DNA of 64,000 bases, from positions 1 through 64,000 of the forward strand of contig CAJVZR010000004.1 in assembly GCA_913019965.1 (NCBI GenBank), given 5' to 3'. The DNA comes from an uncultured Oleispira sp. GTDB taxonomy: Bacteria; Pseudomonadota; Gammaproteobacteria; Pseudomonadales; Oceanobacteraceae. Numbering within the stretch: position 1 is the stretch's first letter; the number at the start of each line of letters is the position of its first letter. The notes under the pieces are model-generated. The model ran no database searches. It was not told where the DNA came from and saw only the letters and a list, made by a program, of their open reading frames with translations. The position numbers were made by a program, and so were the translations under genes. This document shows positions 17,942-26,850 of this stretch, one piece after another.

Positions 17942-18853
17942 ATGGTTATTGCTAAGCGGATTAGCTGCATTCTCACATTATTACTCGCTACTGGTCTGAT
18001 ATCTGTCGCCAGTGCGGATATATATCGCTGCCAAGCTGAGCTCGGTGGAAAGGCTGTATTTACGGATAATAGATACGCTTGCCACCTTGCTGCAGCCACC
18101 AGTCTATCGGTAAAACCTCAAGTATTACGTATTGAACGTAAACTATTAGCTGAAATCCCTGATTTAAGTCAGCGTGATCCTGCAGCGGATTTTCCGGATG
18201 GTGGTCGTAAATATTGCGCCCCTGTGGCGGTTTCTAACTCATTAAGCACGCTATTGCCTAAAGCCGACTTACCCGAAATGATGGGGGGGCTGGCGAATAC
18301 TCGACAATTCGAGCAGCAGGTTGAAATCGCTCGCACCTTAGGCAGTGCTGATTATATGGCGACAGGGGATCGTGGAACGAATCCTCGCCAATTATTGCAA
18401 GGGGTGGATCTTTATCTTGAACAGCAAAATTTACCGTCTTATCACTCTGGCCAGCTAGAGTATCGTGGCCAGCGTTCTGTGCCGCGTAAATACAACCCAA
18501 CATTAGATAAGCAAGCTGAGTTACCTTGGTTGATTAGTGGTATTCAGCAAGATAAGCATATTTGGGTGAATATTGGCTGGTATAAAACTCAGGCTAATGG
18601 CAAGCAGAAGCGCATAGGGGGCCATTGGGTGACGCTTGTGGGTTATGAAAAACTGGGTAGCTTAAAGGATAGTAAGGGGGAGTATTTATTTATTAACGAC
18701 CCCGCAACTCGTGGTATTGAGGGTCAAGAGCAGGTGGTGGTTAAAGCGGCAAAGCTTAATGGTCGTCATGGGTTCCAGTTGATCAATCCAGCTTCAAAGC
18801 CTAAAAAAGCAGATATGGCTTGGGTTGAAGGTGCAATTCAATTAGCGCTATAA
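17942..18853 (+). CDS. Secreted C39-like (papain-fold) putative peptidase
   Basis: A 303-residue exported protein. A signal peptide ends at ISVASADI. The mature N-terminus, IYRCQAELGGKAVFTD, looks like a DUF4124-type module. A Cys/His/Asn-Asp triad typical of papain-fold and C39-like peptidases is visible: C92 in RKYCAPVAVSNSL, H228 in GGHWVTLVGYE and N252/D253 in FINDPA. The spacing suits the fold. It might cleave peptides in the periplasm or outside, or be a transglutaminase-like or inactive relative. No export ABC transporter of the bacteriocin C39 type is nearby, so a bacteriocin role is not supported. Confidence 0.6.
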   Translation: MVIAKRISCILTLLLATGLISVASADIYRCQAELGGKAVFTDNRYACHLAAATSLSVKPQVLRIERKLLAEIPDLSQRDPAADFPDGGRKYCAPVAVSNSLSTLLPKADLPEMMGGLANTRQFEQQVEIARTLGSADYMATGDRGTNPRQLLQGVDLYLEQQNLPSYHSGQLEYRGQRSVPRKYNPTLDKQAELPWLISGIQQDKHIWVNIGWYKTQANGKQKRIGGHWVTLVGYEKLGSLKDSKGEYLFINDPATRGIEGQEQVVVKAAKLNGRHGFQLINPASKPKKADMAWVEGAIQLAL

Positions 18854-18900
18854 ATTCTTTTCTATAGCACTAATTGAGAGAGTATTGATCCTGAGAGAAT

Positions 18901-19416
18901 TTAATCTAGGTTGATTTCAACCATTAAATCATTAGAAATCGCTTCTAAAGCATCCGTTAATACATCAGCATCAAAGCCTTGGGGGACGCGTAAGTGGGCT
19001 TCAGTTTTGAACAATAAATCCGCTGACATAGCAGCGCTTTCACAATTCGTCGTCAATTCCAGTACGTTTACTCCCATCTTAGCCAGTGCCTGTGAGACTT
19101 CTTTAACAATGCCTGGGCGGTCGTTGCCGACTAGGTTTAGGGTTAAGTCTTTCGTTGCTACAGTATCGCCTGCTTCAATACTAACTTCCACGGAGACATT
19201 GATACCTTGGGAAGCAAGTGCTTCAAGGCTCGTTTGCAGGGCTTCCGTCTTTGCGGCTTCGATGCTAATGCGTAAGATTCCAGCAAATTTGCCCGCCATG
19301 TGTGACATGCGGCTTTCTAGCCAGTTACCGCTTTGATCCGCAATGGTAGCGGCTAGGGTTTCTACGATACCGGGTTTATCGTCTGCAATGATGGTTAAAA
19401 CCAAAAACTTCGACAT
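18901..19416 (-). CDS. Tandem ACT-domain protein, GcvR-like
   Basis: A 171-residue protein made of two ACT domains: KFLVLTIIADDKPGIVETLA at the N-terminus and DLTLNLVGNDRPGIVKEVSQ in the second half. The D-x-PGIV pattern is the usual amino-acid-binding turn. The arrangement and length match the glycine-cleavage repressor GcvR, which in enterobacteria binds GcvA and senses glycine. The gcvTHP genes are 15 kb away in the same window, but no GcvA is seen. It is divergent from hom, which makes a link to threonine or glycine metabolism plausible. GcvR-like is a family call; the regulated genes are not known. Confidence 0.8.
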   Translation of the reverse strand: MSKFLVLTIIADDKPGIVETLAATIADQSGNWLESRMSHMAGKFAGILRISIEAAKTEALQTSLEALASQGINVSVEVSIEAGDTVATKDLTLNLVGNDRPGIVKEVSQALAKMGVNVLELTTNCESAAMSADLLFKTEAHLRVPQGFDADVLTDALEAISNDLMVEINLD

Positions 19417-19625
19417 CTTTATTCCTTACTGTGTATTTGTCACTTAATGTTTCTAATACTTAAGCTAGCAAATAAATCACTAGCTGTCTTGCACCCCTTG
19501 CGAACTCTCGGGTTTAGATCCATCTTCAGCCCAGTTTTGTCGTCTTATAACTGTTATTAGCGCCGTTCTCGTGTAGAATATCCGCCAATTTTGAACTATC
19601 TATAAGCTATGTTGGAGAGACGACC

Positions 19626-20924
19626 TTGAAAGCGGTAAAAGTAGGTATCTGTGGATTAGGTACAGTAGGCAGCGGCACTTTTAATGTGCTAACCCAGAAT
19701 GCGCAAGACATTACTCGCCGTGCAGGTCGTGAAATTATTATTCAGCAGGTGGGTGCGCGTCGCGATAACCCAGCTGCTGATACTTCTAACACAGACGTTA
19801 CTCGCGATATCTTCGAAGTGGCTACAAACCCTGAAATCGATGTGGTTGTTGAATTGATCGGTGGTTATGACGTTGCTAAGAAGCTTGTATTGCTCGCCAT
19901 TGAAAACGGCAAGCACGTTGTTACGGCTAACAAGGCGTTAATTGCAGAGCACGGTGCAGAAATCTTTGCCGCGGCGGAAGCGAAAGGCGTTTCTGTAATG
20001 TATGAAGCGGGCATTGCCGGTGGTATTCCTATTGTTAAAGCCTTACGTGAAGGTTTGGCCGGTAATAAGATCAATTGGTTGGCCGGTATCATTAACGGTA
20101 CAGGTAACTTCATCCTGACGGAAATGCGCGACAAAGGTCGTGATTTCGCTGACGTTTTAAAAGAAGCGCAAGAGTTGGGTTACGCGGAAGCCGATCCAAC
20201 GTTTGATGTTGAAGGTATTGATGCGGCACATAAGCTGACGATTCTTTCTTCGATTGCTTATGGCATTCCATTGCAGTTCGAAAACTGTTTCTGTGAAGGT
20301 ATTGGTGGCATTACTCCAGAAGATGTTGAGTATGCAGAAGAGCTTGGCTATCGCATTAAGCACTTAGGTGTGAGCTCTCGCAACGAAAATGGTATCGATT
20401 TACGCGTTCATCCCACTATGATTCCTGAGAAGCGTTCTATTGCGACCATCGATGGCGTATTAAACGCGGTAATGGTTAATGGCGATGCGGTGGGTGATAC
20501 TTTGTTCTCTGGCCCTGGGGCAGGTGCAGGACCAACGGCCTCTGCTGTTGTTGCAGATGTGATTGATTTAGCGCGTTCAATTGATGCTCCAGCGTCAACT
20601 CGTGTACATCACTTAGGTTTCAAAGAAGTTGATGATACTCAGGTTCTTCCGATTGAAGAAATTGAGACGGCGTATTATTTGCGAATCCCTACATTGGATA
20701 AAGCCGGTGTATTGGCTAATGTATCGTCTATTTTGAGTGAGCGCGGTATTAATATCGAAGCGCTGATTCAAAAGGAGCCGATTGAAGGTGAAGACGTTGT
20801 GCAGGTGATCTTGTTAACTCATACCATTCAAGAAAAAATTATGAATGATGCCATTGTTGCGATTAAGGCATTGGAAGAGACCCAGGAAGGCGTTACACGA
20901 ATTCGTGTTGAGCACTTAGTTTAA
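19626..20924 (+). CDS. hom: Homoserine dehydrogenase
   Basis: Hom reduces aspartate semialdehyde to homoserine with NAD(P)H in the threonine and methionine pathway. The 432 residues show the Rossmann motif GICGLGTVGSGTF, then GTGNFILTEM and the PROSITE-type signature GYAEADPTFDVEG followed by IDAAHKLTIL, with catalytic Asp and Lys. A C-terminal ACT domain (LDKAGVLANVSSILSERGIN) is present for feedback control. The start is TTG at 19626, supported by GGAG at 19614-19617, eight bases upstream, and by the MKAVKVGICGLG beginning; no ATG is better placed. thrC follows 46 bases later, but thrB is absent. Confidence 0.97.
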   Translation: MKAVKVGICGLGTVGSGTFNVLTQNAQDITRRAGREIIIQQVGARRDNPAADTSNTDVTRDIFEVATNPEIDVVVELIGGYDVAKKLVLLAIENGKHVVTANKALIAEHGAEIFAAAEAKGVSVMYEAGIAGGIPIVKALREGLAGNKINWLAGIINGTGNFILTEMRDKGRDFADVLKEAQELGYAEADPTFDVEGIDAAHKLTILSSIAYGIPLQFENCFCEGIGGITPEDVEYAEELGYRIKHLGVSSRNENGIDLRVHPTMIPEKRSIATIDGVLNAVMVNGDAVGDTLFSGPGAGAGPTASAVVADVIDLARSIDAPASTRVHHLGFKEVDDTQVLPIEEIETAYYLRIPTLDKAGVLANVSSILSERGINIEALIQKEPIEGEDVVQVILLTHTIQEKIMNDAIVAIKALEETQEGVTRIRVEHLV

Positions 20925-20970
20925 ATCCTTGGTTTAGATCTTTAGATTAAAAGATTAAGAGTTATTAATT

Positions 20971-22374
20971 ATGATGAAATATATTTCAACTCGCGGCAAT
21001 GCCCCTGAGTTAACGTTTGAAGAAGTGCTACTGACTGGTCTTGCAGAAGATGGTGGTTTGTACGTTCCAAAAGATGTTCCGACTTTTTCAAAAGAAGAAA
21101 TCGAATCTTGGCGTGACCTTCCATATGCTGAACTAGCGCATAAGGTTATTTATCCTTTTGTTGAAGGTTGTGTTGAATCTGATGCTTTAGCAACCATTCT
21201 TTCTGAAGTGTATGGTGGTTTTGGTCATAAGGCCGTTGCGCCATTGCAGCAGATCGATCATAACGAATACGTATTAGAGTTATTTCACGGTCCTACTTTA
21301 GCGTTTAAAGATTTTGCTTTGCAGACTCTTGGTCGTTTATTGGATTACGTTTTAGAGCGTCGTCACGAGAAAGTTGTGATCATGGGTGCTACTTCCGGTG
21401 ATACCGGTTCAGCGGCGATTGAAGGGACTAAGGCGTGTAAGAACGTTGATATCTTCATTTTGCACCCACACGGTAAAGTATCTGAAGTTCAGCGTCGCCA
21501 GATGACTACGGTGACTGGAGACAATATTTATAACATCGCCATCGAAGGTAACTTTGACCAAGCGCAAGATATGGTTAAAGCCAGCTTTGGCGACCAGTCT
21601 TTCCTTAAAGGTGAGCGTAAGTTGGTTGCTGTAAACAGCATCAACTGGGCACGCATCATGTCGCAGATTGTTTATTACTTCTATTCTGCACTGAATCTTG
21701 GCGGCCCTGTACGTCCAATGGCTTACTCAGTGCCAACCGGCAACTTTGGTGATATCTTCGCCGGTTACATGGCGAAGAAAATGGGTCTGCCAATTGAGCA
21801 GTTGATTATTGCCACTAACAAGAACGATGTATTACACCGTTTGATGAGCAAGAACCAGTACGAAGTTCACCCACTAATGCATACCATTACCCCTTCTATG
21901 GACATCGCGGTATCTTCAAACTTTGAGCGTTTGTTATTTGACTTGTATGGTCGTGACGGTGAAGCGCTTTCTGAATTAATGGGTCGCATGAATGCGAAAA
22001 CTGATGTGGTTGCTCTTGATGAAGACAAGTTAGAAAAAGCTCGCGAATTGTTCGATAGCTATGCGGTTGATGAAGACAATACCATTAAAATTATGCAGGA
22101 AGTGTATGACGAAACGGGCTATTTATTAGACCCACATACAGCGATTGGTGTTAAGGCCGCACGCGAAGTTCGTCGTAATAACAATATTCCGATGATTACT
22201 TTAGGAACTGCACATCCGGTTAAGTTTGAAGAAGCGGTGCTACGTGCGGGTTATGAAATGCCTAAACTTCCACACCATTTAACAGACTTGATGGATCGTG
22301 AAGAGCGTTTAGATGTTCTGCCTGCGGATCTTAAAGCAGTCCATCAGTTTATTGCTGATAAGACATTTGGTTAA
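20971..22374 (+). CDS. thrC: Threonine synthase
   Basis: ThrC converts O-phosphohomoserine to threonine with PLP. The 467 residues are the long type of the enzyme. The PLP lysine is K113 in HGPTLAFKDFALQ, and the glycine-rich phosphate loop GATSGDTGSAAIEG and YSVPTGNFGDIFAGY are clear. Two in-frame ATG codons (20971 and 20974) begin the gene. It follows hom closely and is ended by a strong Rho-independent terminator, so hom-thrC is a two-gene operon. The substrate O-phosphohomoserine must come from a homoserine kinase encoded elsewhere. Confidence 0.97.
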   Translation: MMKYISTRGNAPELTFEEVLLTGLAEDGGLYVPKDVPTFSKEEIESWRDLPYAELAHKVIYPFVEGCVESDALATILSEVYGGFGHKAVAPLQQIDHNEYVLELFHGPTLAFKDFALQTLGRLLDYVLERRHEKVVIMGATSGDTGSAAIEGTKACKNVDIFILHPHGKVSEVQRRQMTTVTGDNIYNIAIEGNFDQAQDMVKASFGDQSFLKGERKLVAVNSINWARIMSQIVYYFYSALNLGGPVRPMAYSVPTGNFGDIFAGYMAKKMGLPIEQLIIATNKNDVLHRLMSKNQYEVHPLMHTITPSMDIAVSSNFERLLFDLYGRDGEALSELMGRMNAKTDVVALDEDKLEKARELFDSYAVDEDNTIKIMQEVYDETGYLLDPHTAIGVKAAREVRRNNNIPMITLGTAHPVKFEEAVLRAGYEMPKLPHHLTDLMDREERLDVLPADLKAVHQFIADKTFG

Positions 22375-22394
22375 TACCTTGTGTCTGGTTAATT

Positions 22395-22418
22395 AAGGCT
22401 TCTTCGGAAGCCTTTTTT
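22395..22418 (+). terminator. Rho-independent terminator after thrC
   Basis: AAGGCTTC (22395-22402), TTCG tetraloop, GAAGCCTT (22407-22414), then more T. A textbook stem with UUCG loop at the end of the hom-thrC operon. Confidence 0.92.
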
Positions 22419-22508
22419 ATTTGTACTAGTAAATTTTCTGAATATTAGTATGATGCTTTCCTCTCATTAATAATGATGAATTTCTTGAATGATTAATAAG
22501 GATGTTAA

Positions 22509-23054
22509 ATGAAATATCTCTCTAACCTCGGCAAATTGTCGTTGATTATCTTTACGACTTTTCTTTTTGGTTGTAGCTCATTAAAGATTAATACTGAAGT
22601 TGAGGCTTCTAATTTTGATCGCTATGAAAATGTGTATATTCGTAATGTTGAAGTCTATTCAAATGAACGGAATGCAGCTAAAAATGATGCCTTGCAAGAA
22701 AGAATTTCAGAGTGGAAACAGTTTGCTCGTGAGCAATTAGATACGTATGTAAATTCAAGCGATTTAACCTTGGTTAATGCTAAAAATCGTAATGAGACTT
22801 TGATTATCGATATGGATGTTGAAGTGGTGTACGGTAATCGCTTTCTAAGATGGTTCGTAGGCTTTGGTGCCGGTCGCGGAAAAGTTGATACTGTATTAAC
22901 GGTTTATGATGCTAAAACCAATAAAATCAAATTTAAAGCCGTCGCTGATAGTGATTTGAAGGGCGGCAATGCAGGTGGTGATGTTGGTAAGCTACTTCAG
23001 CATAATATCCGTCATTTGATGAAAGAATATAGAAACTCAGTAGCTAGCTCTTAG
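22509..23054 (+). CDS. DUF4410-like lipoprotein
   Basis: A 181-residue lipoprotein. The signal ends at the lipobox LFGC (FTTFLFGCSSLK). The rest has the shape of DUF4410-type proteins: VYIRNVEVYSN early, LIIDMDVEVVYGNRFLRWF and GFGAGRGKVDTVLTVYDAKT in the middle, and a glycine-rich turn before a C-terminal helix. Function is unknown in the family. It stands alone after the thrC terminator and is followed by its own hairpin. Confidence 0.75.
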   Translation: MKYLSNLGKLSLIIFTTFLFGCSSLKINTEVEASNFDRYENVYIRNVEVYSNERNAAKNDALQERISEWKQFAREQLDTYVNSSDLTLVNAKNRNETLIIDMDVEVVYGNRFLRWFVGFGAGRGKVDTVLTVYDAKTNKIKFKAVADSDLKGGNAGGDVGKLLQHNIRHLMKEYRNSVASS

Positions 23055-23070
23055 AAAAGAGGCGTAATTG

Positions 23071-23105
23071 AAACCGCTATTCAATTACTCGAATAGCGGT
23101 TTTAG
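23071..23105 (+). terminator. Hairpin after the DUF4410-like gene
   Basis: AAACCGCTATTC (23071-23082) and GAATAGCGGTTT (23091-23102) make a perfect 12-base stem with an eight-base loop, followed by T then A. It lies between convergent genes and could serve both strands. Confidence 0.7.
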
Positions 23106-23173
23106 GCAAGAATACATTTAATGACTGTTGAAGCCTGAATCTAGCAATATCTTTGCATTAATGAGATTTTTTA

Positions 23174-24094
23174 TTAAGACTTTATTTCGTCTAGCAGTAG
23201 CTGTCGAAACCAAACTTGTTCCGCAGGCAGCTGTTGACGTTGATGCCAAATAAATTTCATTTGGAATGTCGGTAATGCAAATTCTTTGGGCGCCTTGATC
23301 GTTGTTAATCCCATCTTTTCATATACCTCTTCATCTTTATTCCTTGCACCAAAGAGGATGTAGTCTGTATTAATTAAGCTTTGCAGTGCGCAATTCGCAT
23401 TGGTGGTTTCTAATACAATATTTCTTTTCTTATTCAAAGATGCAAGCATTTTTTGGTCTAGTTCGTGGTTTTCATTTAGCTCGGGCAGTACAACTTTAAC
23501 AAATGAATAAGAAAGGAAGTCGTCTATATAAATTTCTCGTTTAAGAGTTAATGGGTGATTTTTGCGAACGATCGCGCAGACTTCTATATCATTAAGAACT
23601 TTCTGATAAAAGTTTGCTCTATCGATATCCACCATGTTCATAACTAGGTCTAGCTGGCCAGAGGCTAAGTCATCGAAGGAGTGACGATTCCAAGGCTTGA
23701 GTTGAATTCTAACGAGAGGGGCTTTTTTACTTAGTGTTTGCAACAACTTAGGAATGATTCGTGTTGCAGCATTGTCGAGAATGGAGATGCGAAATGTTCT
23801 TTCGCATTCTTGCGCTTTAAAGATCTTGGGTGTTAGTAGAGATTTTAATGAATCTAGGCTATCTGTTAAAGGCAGCTTTAGTGAAAGTGCTTTTTCAGTC
23901 GGTTGAATGCCGTGGCTCGTTCGAATAAAAAGCTCTTCACCAAAAGCCTCCTTTAGCCTTGCAAGCATTTTACTCATAGCTGACTGAGTTACATTAAGGC
24001 GTTCAGCAGCCCTAGAGACATTCTGTTCTTCTAATAATACATGCAGTGCGACCAGTAATTTGATGTCATAACGAGCAAGTTGTTCAAGTTTCAT
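23174..24094 (-). CDS. LysR-family transcriptional regulator
   Basis: A 306-residue LysR-type regulator. The N-terminal winged helix is clear: LLVALHVLLEEQNVSRAAER then LNVTQSAMSKMLARLKEAFG and ELFIRTSHGIQPTEKA. The remainder is the periplasmic-binding-like effector domain. It is divergent from a small lipoprotein gene and lies upstream of the operon with a putative outer-membrane protein, an adaptor and an RND pump, so it may control either. The effector cannot be told from sequence. Confidence 0.92.
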   Translation of the reverse strand: MKLEQLARYDIKLLVALHVLLEEQNVSRAAERLNVTQSAMSKMLARLKEAFGEELFIRTSHGIQPTEKALSLKLPLTDSLDSLKSLLTPKIFKAQECERTFRISILDNAATRIIPKLLQTLSKKAPLVRIQLKPWNRHSFDDLASGQLDLVMNMVDIDRANFYQKVLNDIEVCAIVRKNHPLTLKREIYIDDFLSYSFVKVVLPELNENHELDQKMLASLNKKRNIVLETTNANCALQSLINTDYILFGARNKDEEVYEKMGLTTIKAPKEFALPTFQMKFIWHQRQQLPAEQVWFRQLLLDEIKS

Positions 24095-24211
24095 ATGTTG
24101 GCCTTTATATAGCTGAGGATTATCAGGTATTCCTCTGAAGACTAATTATTGTTATGAGATATATCTTCTGGGAATATTGCTGCTAGGTCAATAAGTTTCA
24201 GAGGAACTATC

Positions 24212-24670
24212 ATGAAGTTAATTAATGTATTTGGCATTGTATTCGTAAGCTTGCTCTTATCAGCGTGTAAAGTAGAGCTGGTGGTGGAAGATGAGGAGGA
24301 ACAAGAGGACGTTATTCATATAACGGTCGATCGTGATTATCCATCAAATACAGTGGATTCAAGTCAAGAATATGATTTACACCTAGTCGACAGTGAAAGA
24401 ATAATGACGGTTAAGGGGAATCTGAGAAAGCTAATTATTACGGGCGATCGTAATATTACTTATGTGATTACTGATAGGGAAATCGAATTATTGTCCATTT
24501 CTGGTTTTGGCAATCAGCTATTTGAAGAGCAGGTTTCGATAAATTTAAATCGTATTGAATTAAGTGGTAGTAATAATACGATTACTGTCAGTAAATGCCG
24601 ATCACTTATGGATACAGGAGAATCCAATCTACTAATACTTATGGAGGGTGAGGGATGTGAGGAATATTAA
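24212..24670 (+). CDS. Small lipoprotein with DUF3060-like repeats
   Basis: A 152-residue lipoprotein with lipobox LLSAC (FVSLLLSACKVEL). After an acidic linker the protein shows short repeating beta strands, such as VKGNLRKLIITGDRNITYVI and LLSISGFGNQLFEEQ and IELSGSNNTITVSKC, where the G-x-x-N-x-I pattern recalls DUF3060 domains. These build a small beta-helix or sheet. Two cysteines near the C-terminus may pair. No function is known. Confidence 0.65.
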   Translation: MKLINVFGIVFVSLLLSACKVELVVEDEEEQEDVIHITVDRDYPSNTVDSSQEYDLHLVDSERIMTVKGNLRKLIITGDRNITYVITDREIELLSISGFGNQLFEEQVSINLNRIELSGSNNTITVSKCRSLMDTGESNLLILMEGEGCEEY

Positions 24671-24780
24671 TAGATTAACCATAATCACTGCATTCATGAT
24701 TCGAAAAAGGTACTATGATTTAACTTTAGTTTCATAATTTATTTTTAACATTGGGTGCTTAATCCATAGTGGAGTTAGCT

Positions 24781-25686
24781 GTGAGTTTTACTGTATCAAG
24801 ACCTTTTTTCTTTGGCCTATCATTAGCGATATTATCAACCTCATCTATGGCTAACGAGAGTGGCGATGATATAGCGGCTGCTTCGAGCTTGGACGTACCT
24901 AAAGACTTGGCTATGGGGCTTAAGCATCAATCCTATGATTTTGCATCGATAGAAAAAAGTGAGGCTAAATTAGCGATGGATTACACTCAGGTTAAGTTAC
25001 CTTTGGGTAAATTTGACTTTATGAGTAGTTTTTTTATCCCTACATTAAGTGTTGAAAAGACTGCTTTTAGGTTTGAAGAAGTAGATCAAGATAATCAAGA
25101 AGCTTATACGGTTAAAACTCAGTTAATGTTTGTCACCCCTTCAGAGGGTAAATGGACTCGAATAATTCAAATTACACCGAGTTTACATAGTGATTTAGAT
25201 GTAATAGATGAAGACGCATTTTCATTAATGGGATTAGCGGTTTGGCGTTATCAATCGACCGACGTAAGTGCTTGGACAATGGGGATTGGCTTTAACCGCC
25301 TGTTTGGTGAGTATAAGCCTATTCCTCTTATTTCATACCAGTACCAGGCAGCTGAAGGATTACAGTTGGACTTGGGTTTTCCCATTACTAAAGCTGAATA
25401 TCGCTGGCAGAATGATTGGACTAGCTATGCATCCATAGCGCCAGTGGGGGGGAACTGGCGCTATGAGACCGTCGATCATGAAAGGTTGAATATTTCATAT
25501 ACTAGCTGGCTAGCGGCTGTAGGTATTCGATATCAAGTAAAACCTAAAATGTGGGCAACATTAGAGTTGGGGCAAAGCTTAGCGCGTAAACTAAATCTTG
25601 ATGCCGATAATAGTAATAGCCAAGGTGAAGACTTAGATGTTGCTGATACGCCAGTGCTTATGCTGTCTTTTGGTTTCCACCCTTAA
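24781..25686 (+). CDS. Putative outer-membrane beta-barrel protein (DUF6268-like)
   Basis: A 301-residue exported protein that looks like an outer-membrane barrel. I place the start at GTG 24781 because GGAG lies at 24771-24774, six bases upstream; an in-frame GTG at 24769 would overlap that site. The signal peptide ends near SSMANES. Alternating aromatic strands (VKLPLGKFDFMSSFFIPTL, GLAVWRYQSTDVSAWTMGIG, LISYQYQAAEGLQLDLGFP) and the terminal MLSFGFHP, ending in aromatic-x-Pro, fit a small barrel. It comes 51 bases before an RND adaptor on the same strand, but it is not a TolC-type factor. Confidence 0.6.
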   Translation: MSFTVSRPFFFGLSLAILSTSSMANESGDDIAAASSLDVPKDLAMGLKHQSYDFASIEKSEAKLAMDYTQVKLPLGKFDFMSSFFIPTLSVEKTAFRFEEVDQDNQEAYTVKTQLMFVTPSEGKWTRIIQITPSLHSDLDVIDEDAFSLMGLAVWRYQSTDVSAWTMGIGFNRLFGEYKPIPLISYQYQAAEGLQLDLGFPITKAEYRWQNDWTSYASIAPVGGNWRYETVDHERLNISYTSWLAAVGIRYQVKPKMWATLELGQSLARKLNLDADNSNSQGEDLDVADTPVLMLSFGFHP

Positions 25687-25737
25687 AGCCATTATTTACT
25701 TATTACTAAATTCAAAACTTTTCTTAAGGACAAAAAA

Positions 25738-26847
25738 ATGAAGATTGTTTCAGGTATGAATTCAACGCGTATGCAGTTAAGTATTATGAAACCTTTAACC
25801 ACATTATTAATGGTTTTCGGTGTTATGGCGTGTGGCCAAAAAGAAAGTGCGCCTGTGGAAGAGGAAGCAGTAGTATTGAAGCCGGTTCGAACGATGACCG
25901 TTAGTCTAGGAAGTACGACGACTAAATCTTTTACCGGGGTTGTTGAAGCCAATAAGTCTGCAGAATTAGGCTTTCGAGTTAGTGGTGAGTTAAAAGTCGT
26001 TAATACTAAAGAAGGCGATTTTGTTAAGAAAGGTCAAGTGCTGGCAGTACTGGACCAAACTGACTTTAATATTAAGCTGAATGCGAGTCAGGCGGATTAT
26101 GATCGTTCAAAATCAGAATTTGATCGTGCTAAAAGTCTTATCAAGCAAGGGGCTATCAGCACGGCTGATTTCGAAAAGCTAAAAGCACAGCAAAGTAATG
26201 CCAAGGCACAATTAGAAAGCGCACAACAAAATCTTAAATATACTGAATTGAAAGCGCCTTATAATGGCGTAATTGCTAAGCAGTATTTATCTAACTTTGA
26301 AAAGATCACCTCGTCGATTACTTTTGCCACAATACAGGATCTGTCTGCTTTTGAGGTGCGCATCAACTTACCCGAAAGTGTCATGATTAAAGTTAAGCGA
26401 GATGAAGAAGAGCGTGCGGTATATGCTGTCTTTGATGGAAATCAAGACCGACATTATCCGTTAACGTTTAAAGAAGTATCTACCCGAGCGGATGAGAAAA
26501 CACAAACCTATGCGGTTAAATTTGTCATGGCTACTCCAGACGATATTAATTTGTTGCCAGGTATGAGTGCTAGAGTATATGCCGAGCATGAATCTGGAGA
26601 TGATCTAAAGGAGGTTTATGTACCGGCTCACTCAGTTTTAGAAGATAGTCAGGGGCGTTTTGTTTATCTAGCGGTTGAGACGAAAGCGGGTCAAGCTGAA
26701 GTGAAGCGAAGAGCTGTCATTGTAGGTGAGTTAAATGAAAATGGCCTGCAGGTATTACAAGGACTGGACCTTGGGGATAATGTGATTACTGCGGGGATGA
26801 GTAAGATATCTCCAGATTTGGCTGTGCGTATAATGGATGAGGGCTAG
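25738..26847 (+). CDS. RND efflux adaptor lipoprotein (membrane fusion protein)
   Basis: A 369-residue HlyD-type adaptor. The N-terminal region carries a lipobox (LLMVFGVMACGQ), so it is probably anchored in the inner membrane as MexA-type lipoproteins are. The start ATG at 25738 has an AAGGA site some eight bases upstream. The lipoyl half-motifs VSGELKVVNTKEGDFVKKGQ and LKYTELKAPYNGVIAK flank a hairpin (residues about 100-165) that contains AKSLIKQGAISTADFEKLKAQ. The barrel domain follows. It is four bases upstream of the pump gene, so they are co-expressed. Confidence 0.92.
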   Translation: MKIVSGMNSTRMQLSIMKPLTTLLMVFGVMACGQKESAPVEEEAVVLKPVRTMTVSLGSTTTKSFTGVVEANKSAELGFRVSGELKVVNTKEGDFVKKGQVLAVLDQTDFNIKLNASQADYDRSKSEFDRAKSLIKQGAISTADFEKLKAQQSNAKAQLESAQQNLKYTELKAPYNGVIAKQYLSNFEKITSSITFATIQDLSAFEVRINLPESVMIKVKRDEEERAVYAVFDGNQDRHYPLTFKEVSTRADEKTQTYAVKFVMATPDDINLLPGMSARVYAEHESGDDLKEVYVPAHSVLEDSQGRFVYLAVETKAGQAEVKRRAVIVGELNENGLQVLQGLDLGDNVITAGMSKISPDLAVRIMDEG

Positions 26848-26850
26848 GTA

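Noticed and set aside
24769-24780. Earlier GTG start for the outer-membrane-like protein
   Set aside because: It would place the start before the GGAG site that fits the GTG at 24781, so the shorter form is preferred.
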